From Streptomyces pyxinicus (GTDB lineage: Bacteria; Actinomycetota; Actinomycetes; Streptomycetales; Streptomycetaceae), in contig NZ_JANUGP010000013.1 in the NCBI RefSeq assembly GCF_024753135.1, positions 1 to 64,000 on the forward strand: a stretch of 64,000 bases of DNA. Reading direction: 5' to 3'. Below are positions 7,410 to 15,538 of the stretch, piece by piece. The translations under genes and the position numbers were made by a program. The notes beneath the pieces were generated by a model. The model saw only the letters and a program-made list of their open reading frames with translations, had not been told where the DNA came from and made no database searches. Numbering within the stretch: position 1 is the first letter of the stretch; every line of letters starts with the position of its first letter.

Positions 7410-8051
7410 TCACCTGGTCATGCCGTGGCGTACGGCCCACAGCGCGGCCTGGGTGCGGTCGGCGAGGTCGAGCTTCATCAGGATGTTGGAGACGTGCGTC
7501 TTGACGGTCTTCTCGGACAGCACCAGCGCGCGGGCGATCTCGCGGTTGGAGCGTCCGTCGGCGATCAGACCGAGCACCTCGCGTTCGCGTTCGGTGAGCG
7601 AGCCGCCCCTGCCCTGGCCGCCGCCGGCCTCCTCCTGGGCGAGCAGGGCGCCGGCGACCTCCGGCTGGAGCAGGACGTGTCCGGCGTGCACGGAGCGGAT
7701 GGCACCGGCCAGGGCGTCGGGGTCCACGTCCTTGTAGACGTACCCGGCGGCGCCGGCGCGCAGGGCGGGCACGACCGTGCGCTGTTCGGTGAAGCTGGTG
7801 ACGATCAGCACGCGCGCGGAGTTGTCCAGTTCGCGGAGTCTGCGCAGGGCGTCGATGCCGTCCGTGCCCGGCATCTTGATGTCCATGAGGACGACGTCCG
7901 GCCGCAGTTCCTCGGCGCGGGCGACCCCCTCGGTGCCGTCGGCGGCCTCGCCGACCACCTCTATGTCGTCCTGGACCTCCAGGAAGGTGCGCAGTCCCCG
8001 GCGGACGACCTGGTGGTCGTCGACCAGCAGCACCCTGATCGCCTCAGCCAC
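7410..8051 (-). CDS. NarL/FixJ-family response regulator
   Basis: A 213-residue regulator. The receiver domain (1-120) has the acidic pair DD at 11-12, phospho-acceptor Asp57 in VVLMDIKMPG, the Ser/Thr in VTSFT and Lys in VYKDVDPDAL. A short Gly-rich linker leads to the LuxR-type helix-turn-helix (SLTEREREVLGLIADGRSNREIA, then SEKTVKTHVSNI). The kinase gene overlaps its 5' end by 8 bases, so the two are translationally coupled. Targets are unknown; chpE lies immediately downstream, which invites the idea that it is regulated, but no site shows this. Confidence 0.93.
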   Translation of the reverse strand: MAEAIRVLLVDDHQVVRRGLRTFLEVQDDIEVVGEAADGTEGVARAEELRPDVVLMDIKMPGTDGIDALRRLRELDNSARVLIVTSFTEQRTVVPALRAGAAGYVYKDVDPDALAGAIRSVHAGHVLLQPEVAGALLAQEEAGGGQGRGGSLTEREREVLGLIADGRSNREIARALVLSEKTVKTHVSNILMKLDLADRTQAALWAVRHGMTR

Positions 8052-9213
8052 CGGGAACCTCCATCTCGATCGTGGTGCCCTCGCCGGGCGCCGACGCCAC
8101 GGTCAGTGTGCCGCCGACACCGCTCGCCCGGTCCCGCATGGAGACCAGGCCGAGATGGCGGCCGGCGCTGCGCACGCGCCCCGGGTCGAAGCCGCCGCCG
8201 TCGTCGGTGACGCGCAGGACGGCGCCGGGGCCGCGGCGCTCCACGCTCACGTCGACGTGTGCGGCGCCGGAGTGGCGCAGGGCGTTGTGCAGGGCCTCCT
8301 GGGCGACCCGCAGCACGGCCTCTTCCTGGGCGGCGGGCAGGGCGCGGAAGGCGCCGCCGGTGAAGGTCACGCACGCGCTGTGGGCGCGGTCGAGGACCTG
8401 GGCATGGGTGCGCAGGGTGGCGAGGAGGCCGTCCTCGTCCAGGGCGGCGGGCCGCAACTCCACGACAGCGGCGCGCAGTTCGTCGGCGGCCTCGGCGGCG
8501 AGGGCGGTCACCTGGTGGAGTTCGTCCTTGGCGCGGGCGGGGTCGCGGTCGACGAGGGCGGTGGCGGCCTGGGCGGTCAGGCGCAGGGAGAAGAGCTTCT
8601 GGCTGACGGCGTCGTGCAGTTCGTGGGCGAGGCGGGAGCGTTCCTCGGCGATGGTCAGCTCGCGGCTGCGTTCGTAGAGGCGGGCGTTGGTCAGGGCGAT
8701 GGCGGCGTGCTGGGCGAGGAGGGCGAGCAGTTCCTCGTCCTCCTCGGTGAAGCCGCAGCTCCGCTCGCCCTCGGCGTCTGCCGGGTGGTCCGCGCGGGGG
8801 CGCTGCTTGTTGGCGAGGAACAGCGCGCCGATGATGTCGTCGCCGTCGCGGATGGGCAGGCCGAGGAAGTCGGCGAGGTCGGGGTGGGCGGCCGGCCAGC
8901 CCTCGAAGCGGGGGTCCTCGCGCACGTCGGCGAGGCGCTCGGGCTTCGCGTCGTGGAGCATCGCGGCGAGGATGCCGTGCTGGCGGGGCAGCGGGCCGAT
9001 GGCCTTCCACTCGTCGTCGCTGACGCCGTCCACGACGAACTGGGCGAAGCCGCCGTGATCGTCCGGCACACCGAGGGCGGCGTAGCGCGCGTCGAGCAGT
9101 TCGCGGGCGGAGGCGACGATCGTCTTGAGGACGTCGCGCACCTCCAGGTGCCTGCTCATGGCCAGCAGCGCGGCGCTGACCGCGACGAGGCCGGACCGGG
9201 GGCCTTGACTCAT
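8044..9213 (-). CDS. GAF-domain sensor histidine kinase
   Basis: A 389-residue cytoplasmic kinase without membrane segments. An N-terminal GAF domain spans roughly 25-180 (SARELLDARYAALGV to FTEEDEELLALLAQHAAIALTNARLYE). The HisKA_3 dimerisation helix follows with the phospho-acceptor His200 in ERSRLAHELHDAVSQ. The C-terminal HATPase domain has the N box (EALHNALRHSGA) and G1 box (VTDDGGGFDPG). The architecture is that of DevS/NarX-like kinases that sense a small ligand through GAF. No haem-ligating His is evident by eye. It is coupled by overlap to the NarL-type regulator. Confidence 0.92.
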   Translation of the reverse strand: MSQGPRSGLVAVSAALLAMSRHLEVRDVLKTIVASARELLDARYAALGVPDDHGGFAQFVVDGVSDDEWKAIGPLPRQHGILAAMLHDAKPERLADVREDPRFEGWPAAHPDLADFLGLPIRDGDDIIGALFLANKQRPRADHPADAEGERSCGFTEEDEELLALLAQHAAIALTNARLYERSRELTIAEERSRLAHELHDAVSQKLFSLRLTAQAATALVDRDPARAKDELHQVTALAAEAADELRAAVVELRPAALDEDGLLATLRTHAQVLDRAHSACVTFTGGAFRALPAAQEEAVLRVAQEALHNALRHSGAAHVDVSVERRGPGAVLRVTDDGGGFDPGRVRSAGRHLGLVSMRDRASGVGGTLTVASAPGEGTTIEMEVPGG

Positions 9214-9443
9214 GTCCTCACGGTACCGGCGGGGTGTGACAGCGCGGATCGGACCGGTGACGGCGTGACCTGGGCCGCTGGGCCTAGGTCGCGCGGAGTA
9301 GGCCGGCGGACCCGGGGTCCGGGTCTACGCCGAAGGGACCCCGTGTGCTGCGGCTCGCGCCTGAGGTGGCCCGGTGGGGTCCGTTCCTACGGTGTGATCA
9401 CCGCCCCGGACGGGCGCGGTGAGGCGACGAGGGGACGGATGTC

Positions 9444-10137
9444 ATGCCGGTAGCGATCATCACGGGCGCGTCGAAGGGGCTGGGGCGGGCGCTGGCCGGT
9501 GCGCTGGCCGCGCGGGGCTGGGATCTGGCTGGACGCCCGGGGCGCGGCGGCACTGGAGGAGGCGGCGCGGTCGCTGGCCGGGCACGGGACGCGCGTGGTG
9601 GCGCTGCCGGGGGACGTCGTGGACGCCGGGCACCGCAGGGCGCTGGTGGCCGCCGCGTGGGACCTGGGCGGCGTCGAGCTGCTGGTGAGCAACGCGAGCG
9701 CGCTGGGTGCCGAGCCGCTGCCCCGGCTGGCGGAGCTGCCGCTGGAGGGCCTGCGGCGGGCGCTGGAGGTGAACGTGACGGCCGCGCTGGGCCTGGTGCA
9801 GGAGGCGCTGCCCCTGCTGCGGGTGGCGCGGGCAGGCACGGTGATCGCGGTCAGCTCGGACGCGGCGGCTAAGGCGTACGGCACCTGGGGCGGTTACGGC
9901 GCCTCGAAGGCGGCCCTGGACCAGCTGATGGCGGTGCTGGGCGTGGAGGAGCCGGAGCTGCGGGTGTGGGCGGTGGACCCCGGGGACATGGCGACCGACC
10001 TGTACGCGGCGGCCGTACCGGACGACGACGGGCCGCGTCCGGACCCGGCGGAGGTGGCGCCGGGTTTCCTGCGGCTGCTGGACGAGCGGCCGGCGAGCGG
10101 GCGGTACGCGGTGCCGACTCTGGTGGCGGGGCGATGA
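9444..10137 (+). pseudogene. SDR oxidoreductase gene interrupted by a frameshift
   Basis: ATG 9444 opens a classical SDR N-terminus with the cofactor motif TGASKGLG and ALAARGWDL. The frame is then lost at about 9528, and the rest of the SDR (LDARGAAALEEAARSLAGHG, NNAG-like LLVSNASAL, SSDAAAKAYGTWGGYGASKAA with Tyr-x3-Lys) continues in the +1 frame to the stop at 10137. A single extra G at 9528, or loss of two bases from GGTGCTG, would explain it. It is either a real lesion or a sequencing error in a G-rich run. The stop overlaps the start of the QueA-like gene (ATGA). Confidence 0.8.
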
Positions 10138-11240
10138 GGACGGCCCTGCGGATACCGGCGGAGCTGTCCGCGCGGGTGCCGGCGGAGCAGCGCGGGCCGG
10201 GGCTCGGCCGGGACGCGGTACGGCTGCTGGTGTCGCGCGGCACACAGGTGGCGCACCACGCGTTCGGGGAGCTGCCGGTGCTGCTGCGGGCCGGTGACCT
10301 GCTCGTGGTCAACACCTCGCCGACGCTGGCGGCCGCCGTGGACGGGCGACTCGGGCACGCGCGCGTGGTGGTGCACTTCTCCACGCGCGGGGACGACGGC
10401 CGCTGGGCGGTGGAGCTACGGGCGCCGGACGGGCGGGGCACCACTACGCGCGCGCGTGCGGGTGTACGCGCGGGGAGGGAAGTGGTCCTGCCGGGTGGCG
10501 GACGGCTGGTGCTGGAGGGGCCACTGGTGCCGGAGAGGCCACTGGGCGCGGGCGGGGAGCGGCTGTGGTGGGCGCGGGCCGAGGGGGCGGTCGTACCGGA
10601 GGTGCTGCGGGCGCACGGGCGGCCCATCCGGTACGCCTACACCGAGCGGGACCAGCCGCTGTCGGCGTACCAGTCGGTGTTCGCGCTGCCCGCGCCGGAC
10701 GGGGCCGGGAGCGCGGAGATGCCGAGTGCGGGGCGGCCCTTCACGGCGGCCCTGGTGGCGGAGCTGGTGAGCCGGGGGGTGCGGTTCGCGCCGGTCACGC
10801 TGCACACGGGGGTGGCGTCGGCCGAGGCGCACGAGCCGCCGTACCCGGAGCGGTTCGTGGTGCCGGCGGCGTCGGCGCGGGCGGTGAACGCCGTGGTGGC
10901 CGAGGGCGGGCGGGTGATCGCCGTGGGGACGACGGCGGTGCGGGCCGTGGAGTCGGCGACGGGGCCCGACGGGCTGGTGCGGGCGGCCGGGGGGTGGACG
11001 GACCTGGTGGTGACGCCGGAGCGCGGGGTGCGGGTGGTGGACGGGCTGCTGACCGGGCTGCACGAGCCGCAGGCCTCGCATCTGCTGATGCTGGAGGCGG
11101 TCGCCGGGCGGGCCGCCGTCGGCCATGCCTACGAGGAGGCGCTGCGCGGGCTCTACCTGTGGCACGAGTTCGGCGACATGCACCTCATCCTCCCGGAGGA
11201 GACCCCTCACGCAGGGGATTGCAAGGGCAACTCAGGGTGA
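10134..11240 (+). CDS. S-adenosylmethionine:tRNA ribosyltransferase-isomerase (QueA-like)
   Basis: A 368-residue protein starting at ATG 10134, overlapping the SDR stop by ATGA. QueA normally transfers the ribosyl part of SAM to preQ1-tRNA in queuosine synthesis. Family features are present: RAGDLLVVNTSPTL, HGRPIRYAYTERDQPLSAYQSVFA, a FTAALVAELVSRGVRFAPVTLHTG block and GDMHLILP near the end. Several classical QueA residues look relaxed, and no other queuosine gene lies nearby. It could be an orphan paralogue with another substrate. Length fits (E. coli QueA about 356). Translation probably depends on coupling to the broken SDR gene upstream. Confidence 0.75.
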   Translation: MRTALRIPAELSARVPAEQRGPGLGRDAVRLLVSRGTQVAHHAFGELPVLLRAGDLLVVNTSPTLAAAVDGRLGHARVVVHFSTRGDDGRWAVELRAPDGRGTTTRARAGVRAGREVVLPGGGRLVLEGPLVPERPLGAGGERLWWARAEGAVVPEVLRAHGRPIRYAYTERDQPLSAYQSVFALPAPDGAGSAEMPSAGRPFTAALVAELVSRGVRFAPVTLHTGVASAEAHEPPYPERFVVPAASARAVNAVVAEGGRVIAVGTTAVRAVESATGPDGLVRAAGGWTDLVVTPERGVRVVDGLLTGLHEPQASHLLMLEAVAGRAAVGHAYEEALRGLYLWHEFGDMHLILPEETPHAGDCKGNSG

Positions 11241-11323
11241 GAACAGGCCGTCCCCGATGTGAGGCCGCACATAGGGCCCACATCACGTACGAAAGGACAT
11301 AGGAGACAACACACCCCCTCCCT

Positions 11324-11356
11324 AACGGGGCAGACGCCACGTTCTGTCCCGTTTTG
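11324..11356 (+). terminator. Terminator after the QueA-like gene
   Basis: AACGGGGCAGA (11324-11334) pairs with TCTGTCCCGTT (11343-11353; one G-U), followed by TTG. It separates the SDR/QueA unit from the transglycosylase leader. Confidence 0.7.
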
Positions 11357-11427
11357 CCCTTCCCTGATCCACTAAAGGGGATCGTACGTCACACCTTTGC
11401 CTGGGCATTTTGCGCCAGCTAAGAATT

Positions 11428-11512
11428 GCTCTCGTCGCTCAGCGCTGTGGGTTTCCGGCCCGCAGCGTTCGTGCGGGAGGAACCGATCCCCCGGCGGACG
11501 CAGGAGAGCGAC
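11428..11512 (+). promoter_or_regulatory. Structured 5' leader of the transglycosylase gene, riboswitch candidate
   Basis: GTCGCTC (11434-11440) can pair with GAGCGAC (11506-11512), enclosing a hairpin GCTGTGGG/CCCGCAGC and the segment GCGGGAGGAACCGATCCCCC. GCTCTC at 11428-11433 can instead pair with GAGAGC at 11504-11509, so two exclusive folds are possible. Streptomyces cell-wall lytic genes often carry c-di-AMP (ydaO-type) riboswitches; this leader has a GGAACC-like core but I cannot match the full consensus. Confidence 0.35.
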
Positions 11513-11541
11513 CTCCGCGCTACAGAAGAGGTCCATCAGCC

Positions 11542-12261
11542 ATGCCCAAGAACATCCTCACCCGAGCTTATAGTCGTACCCTGACCAAGCAGCACAAGAT
11601 CGCCATCGCCGGCGTCGCCGCCCTCGGCACCGCCGCCCTGGCCTTCACCACCGTCCCGGGCAACGACCACACCGTCACCACCGGCGCCCCCGCCGCCAGC
11701 GCCCAGGTCGCCTCCAGCACCGCCCTGAAGAACGTCAAGGGCACGGTCACCGACCAGCTCGCCGGCCAGACGGTCAAGCTCGACACCTACGCCGCGCAGA
11801 AGAAGGCCGCCGACGCCGCCGCGAAGCAGAAGGCCACCGCCGAGGCCGCCAAGAAGGCTGACCGGCAGCGCGCCGTCCAGGCCGCCGCCAACCGCTCCGC
11901 GCAGCGCGTCGACATGCAGCCCGTCGCCGCCAAGACCTACGCGAACAACCTCGACGGCTGGATCCGCCAGTCCCTGGACATCATGAAGTCCAAGGGCATC
12001 CCGGGCAGCTACCACGGCCTGCACAAGAACATCATGCGGGAGTCCTCGGGCAACCCGATGGCCATCAACAACTGGGACGTCAACGCCATCAACGGCATCC
12101 CGTCCAAGGGCCTGCTCCAGGTGATCCCGCCCACCTTCAAGGCGTACCACGTCGCCGGCACCTCGTGGAACATCTACGACCCGGTCGCCAACATCACCGC
12201 CGCCGCCAACTACGCGGCCGACCGCTACGGCACGATCGACAACGTCAACAGCGCGTACTGA
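11542..12261 (+). CDS. Secreted lytic transglycosylase (SLT domain)
   Basis: A 239-residue exported protein. A long signal-anchor region occupies residues 1-60 (KQHKIAIAGVAALGTAALAFTTV, then an Ala-rich stretch). A Lys/Ala-rich coiled-coil linker (AQKKAADAAAKQKATAEAAKKAD) leads to the C-terminal SLT fold: catalytic Glu in KNIMRESSGNPMAINNWD, then SKGLLQVIPPTFKAYH and NITAAANYAADRYGTI. It cleaves peptidoglycan glycan strands, probably during growth or germination. ATG 11542 follows GAAGAGG. The structured leader suggests post-transcriptional control. Confidence 0.9.
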   Translation: MPKNILTRAYSRTLTKQHKIAIAGVAALGTAALAFTTVPGNDHTVTTGAPAASAQVASSTALKNVKGTVTDQLAGQTVKLDTYAAQKKAADAAAKQKATAEAAKKADRQRAVQAAANRSAQRVDMQPVAAKTYANNLDGWIRQSLDIMKSKGIPGSYHGLHKNIMRESSGNPMAINNWDVNAINGIPSKGLLQVIPPTFKAYHVAGTSWNIYDPVANITAAANYAADRYGTIDNVNSAY

Positions 12262-12298
12262 GGTCGGCGCGGACCTCTGACGTAACGACGTGACGCGG

Positions 12299-12331
12299 AA
12301 GGGCGGCACCCCTCGGGGGGATGCCGCCCTT
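12299..12331. terminator. Bidirectional terminator between transglycosylase and FHA-ABC genes
   Basis: AAGGGCGGCA (12299-12308) and TGCCGCCCTT (12322-12331) form a perfect 10-bp stem, and CCCC/GGGG in the loop extends it. It lies between convergent genes. Confidence 0.85.
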
Positions 12332-12363
12332 CGCGCAACCGCGAGACCGCGGGACCGCCCGCG

Positions 12364-14973
12364 CTACTTGCGCATGACCTCCGGCTCGTGGCGGCGCAGG
12401 AAACGCGCCACCAGGAAACCGCAGGCCACACCGAGCGCGATCAGCGCCACCATGTCCAGGCCCCAGGCCGCCGCCGTGTGGTCCCACAGCGGGTCGGTGC
12501 TGCCCGGGTCGTCGGTGTTCGGGGCGATGTCGTTGAAGTCCAGCGTGGCGCCCGCCGCGGCCACCGCCCAGCGCGACGGCATCAGGTAGGAGAACTCGTT
12601 CACGCCGAGCGTGCCGTGCAGCGTGAACAGGCAGCCGGTGAACACGACCTGGATGATCGCGAACATCACCAGCAGCGGCATGGTCTTCTCCGCGGTCTTC
12701 ACCAGCGAGGAGATCACCAGGCCCACCATCATCGAGGTGAAGCCGAGCGCCATGACCGGCAGGCACAGCTCGAACAGCGTCGAACCGCCGAGCACCAGCC
12801 CCTCGTCCGGGATCTCCCGGCTGGAGAAGCCGATCAGGCCCACCATCAGGCCTTGGAGCACCGTGACCGCGCCGAGCACGACCACCTTCGACATCAGGTA
12901 CGCCGAGCGGGACAGACCGGTCGCGCGCTCCCGCTCGTAGATCACCCGTTCCTTGATCAGCTCGCGCACCGAGTTCGCGGCACCGGCGAAGCACGCGCCG
13001 ACGGCGAGGATCAGCAGGACGGTGGTGGCGGTGCCGTTCGGCACATGGGCGCCGGTCCTCGGATTGACCGCCTCGTTGACCAGCAGGCCGCGCTCGTGGT
13101 CGATCAGCAGGCTGACCGCGCCGAGCACGGCGGGCAGGATCACCGTCAGCGCCAGGAAGCCCTTGTCCGAGACGATCACCGACACATAGCGCCGGACCAG
13201 GGTGACCAGCTGCGAACCCCAGCTCTGCGGCTTGGGCGGCTTCATCGCCTGCGGTGGCGGCATCGGTACGGCCTGCGGGGCCACCGCGTCGATGTCCGCG
13301 GCGTACAGCTGATAGTGCTGCGAACCCTTCCAGCGGCCCGCCCAGTCGTAGTCACGGTAGTTCTCGAAGGCGGAGAAGACGTCGGCCCAGCTGTCGTAGC
13401 CGAAGAAGTTCAGCGCCTCCTCCGGCGGGCCGAAGTAGGCGACCGCACCGCCCGGCGCCATCACCAGCAGCTTGTCGCACAGCGCCAGCTCCGCCACCGA
13501 GTGGGTGACGACGAGGACCGTACGGCCGTCGTCGGCGAGGCCGCGCAGCAGCTGCATGACGTCGCGGTCCATGCCCGGGTCCAGACCGGAGGTCGGCTCG
13601 TCCAGGAAGATCAGCGACGGCTTGGTCAGCAGCTCCAGGGCGACCGAGACCCGCTTGCGCTGGCCGCCGGACAGGGACGTGACCTTCTTGTCCTTGTGGA
13701 TGTCCAGCTTCAGCTCGCGCAGCACCTCGTCGATACGGGCGTCGCGCTCCTGCCCGGTGGTGTCGGCCGGGAAACGCAGCTTGGCCGCGTACTTCAGGGC
13801 CTTCTTGACGGTCAGCTCCTTGTGCAGGATGTCGTCCTGCGGGACCAGACCGATGCGCTGGCGCAGCTCGGCGAACTGCTTGTACAGGTTGCGGTTGTCG
13901 TACAGCACCTCGCCCTGGTTGGCGGGCCGGTAGCCGGTGAGCGCCTTGAGCAGGGTCGACTTTCCGGAACCGGACGGGCCGATGACCGCGATCAGCGACT
14001 TCTCCGGGACACCGAAGGAAACGTCCTTGAGGATCTGCTTGCCGCCGTCGACCGTGACGGTCAGATGCCGCGCGGAGAAGGAGACCTCGCCGGTGTCGAC
14101 GAACTCCTCCAGGCGATCGCCGACGATCCGGAACGTGGAGTGGCCGACGCCGACGATGTCGCTCGGGCCGAGCACCGCCGAGCCGCCCTTGGGGATCGGC
14201 TGGCCGTTGACGTACGTGCCGTTGTGCGAACCGAGGTCGCGGATCTCGAAGCGGCCGTCGGGAGTGGCGTGGAACTCAGCGTGATTCCGGGAGACCTGGA
14301 GGTCGGAGACGACCAGCTCGTTCTCCAGGGCACGGCCGATGCGCATCACACGGCCGAGCGCGAACTGGTGGAACGTGGTCGGGCTGCGGTCGCCGTGGAC
14401 CGGCGGCTCCCCCGCGGCGCCGCCGGGCGCCTTCTGCACCGGCTGCTCGCTGGGGCCGGTCTGGTGCGGGAACTGCTCGCCGGGGCCGGTCTGGTGCGGG
14501 AACGCGGGCGCCTGCTGGTTCTGCTGCTGCCAGTTCGGCTGCGGCTGCTGGGCAGGCTGCGGCTGCTGCGGTGCCGCCTGCTGCTGGGCCCAGCCGGGTG
14601 CGCCGGCGCCCTGGGCCGCGTACGGCGCCGCCGCCTGCGGCTGCTGTCCCGGGGCGCCGACCGGCGCGGTGGCGGCGGTCAGATCCAGCCGCGGTCCGTC
14701 GGTCGCGTTGCCGAGGTGCAGCGACGAGCCCGGGCCGATCTCCAGGTGCTGGATCCGCTGTCCCCGCGCGTACGTGCCGTTGGTGCTGCCGTGGTCCTCC
14801 ACGACCCAACTGCGGCCGTCGAAGCTGACCGTGGCGTGCCGCCATGAGACCCTGGCGTCGTCGAAGACGATGTCACCCTGCGGATCACGTCCCAGGGTGT
14901 AGGGCCTGGACGCGTCGAGCGTCCAGGTCCGTCCGTTTGATTCCAGTACGAGTTCCGGCACCGCAAGCCCCAC
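12364..14973 (-). CDS. FHA-domain ABC transporter (fused ATPase and permease, ABCG/Rv1747-like)
   Basis: An 869-residue fusion. FHA domain 1 spans about 10-100 (YTLGRDPQGDIVFDD, SWRHATV, DHGSTNGTY). A Gln/Pro-rich linker (about 105-200) follows, then FHA domain 2 (MRIGRALENELVVSD, SRNHAEF, LGSHNGTYVN). The ABC ATPase comes next (GPSGSGKST, LSGGQRKRVSVALELL, LIFLDEPTSGLD, THS), then a six-helix ABC2-type permease in the last 260 residues. The order matches mycobacterial Rv1747, where FHA domains bind phosphothreonine and serine/threonine kinases control export. The substrate is unknown. GTG 14973 has GGGGGA seven bases upstream. The linker contains a duplicated FPHQTGPxEQ decapeptide. Confidence 0.93.
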   Translation of the reverse strand: MGLAVPELVLESNGRTWTLDASRPYTLGRDPQGDIVFDDARVSWRHATVSFDGRSWVVEDHGSTNGTYARGQRIQHLEIGPGSSLHLGNATDGPRLDLTAATAPVGAPGQQPQAAAPYAAQGAGAPGWAQQQAAPQQPQPAQQPQPNWQQQNQQAPAFPHQTGPGEQFPHQTGPSEQPVQKAPGGAAGEPPVHGDRSPTTFHQFALGRVMRIGRALENELVVSDLQVSRNHAEFHATPDGRFEIRDLGSHNGTYVNGQPIPKGGSAVLGPSDIVGVGHSTFRIVGDRLEEFVDTGEVSFSARHLTVTVDGGKQILKDVSFGVPEKSLIAVIGPSGSGKSTLLKALTGYRPANQGEVLYDNRNLYKQFAELRQRIGLVPQDDILHKELTVKKALKYAAKLRFPADTTGQERDARIDEVLRELKLDIHKDKKVTSLSGGQRKRVSVALELLTKPSLIFLDEPTSGLDPGMDRDVMQLLRGLADDGRTVLVVTHSVAELALCDKLLVMAPGGAVAYFGPPEEALNFFGYDSWADVFSAFENYRDYDWAGRWKGSQHYQLYAADIDAVAPQAVPMPPPQAMKPPKPQSWGSQLVTLVRRYVSVIVSDKGFLALTVILPAVLGAVSLLIDHERGLLVNEAVNPRTGAHVPNGTATTVLLILAVGACFAGAANSVRELIKERVIYERERATGLSRSAYLMSKVVVLGAVTVLQGLMVGLIGFSSREIPDEGLVLGGSTLFELCLPVMALGFTSMMVGLVISSLVKTAEKTMPLLVMFAIIQVVFTGCLFTLHGTLGVNEFSYLMPSRWAVAAAGATLDFNDIAPNTDDPGSTDPLWDHTAAAWGLDMVALIALGVACGFLVARFLRRHEPEVMRK
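14443..14502 (-). repeat. Tandem 30-bp repeat in the FHA-ABC linker
   Basis: Two adjacent 30-bp units, 14443-14472 and 14473-14502, differ at one base on the plus strand. They encode FPHQTGPGEQ and FPHQTGPSEQ in the flexible linker between the FHA domains. Copy number could vary between strains. Confidence 0.85.
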
Positions 14974-15538
14974 TGAGTTGTCCCCCGAATTACCCCCGAC
15001 ACAGGGAGTCTAGGGATGTCGAACATCGTGGGGAACTATTCCAGGCTCGGCGCTCTGACCGAAACCCGGGCCTTGCGAAGGAAGCCGATACGCGCTTCGG
15101 TCCGCCCTGTTGACAGGGTGGCCGCCCGGTGCGCTCTGCGGCCGGGGCTCGCGACCACGCCGGCCCTGCCGCCGCTCGCCTGGCTGACGAGCCTCTCCAA
15201 GGACGCCACCGGCAGCAAGCTGTGCTTCCAGGCGCAGGAGGACGTACGGGACGCGCCACCGCCCGCCCCCGGGTACGACGTCTACGGCGCCCCGACCCTC
15301 GCCCGGCCCTTGGACGACCCCGAGTGGCCGCCCTCTCCCCCTCCGCCTCCGGGCAGGCCTCGTGGCGGACAGCGCGCCGGTGACGAAGACCGGGAACGGG
15401 GAGAACGCGCCCACCTGGCCGTTTCCTGGCACAGTCGAAAGGGACCCGGCACGGGCCGCCGGGTGGCGTGCCGTTCCGTGTCCGTCAGGCGGACCTCGGG
15501 GGCGGGAGGCACCGGGTGCCGGATACGGTGGTGGAACC
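14974..15538. other. 565-base intergenic region between FHA-ABC and serB
   Basis: A long gap between divergent genes. Several overlapping open frames cross it, including one from ATG 15016 that runs 200 bases into serB, but none has a convincing start, domain or exclusive frame. I see no clear hairpin. It must contain the promoters of both flanking genes. A TTGACA stands at 15110-15115 without a matching -10. Confidence 0.5.

Noticed and set aside
11400..11541. A ydaO-type c-di-AMP riboswitch call
   Set aside because: The full consensus (GGGGUGAAUC and CCGACAGCUAACC-type segments) is not found by eye, so I kept only a structured-leader entry.
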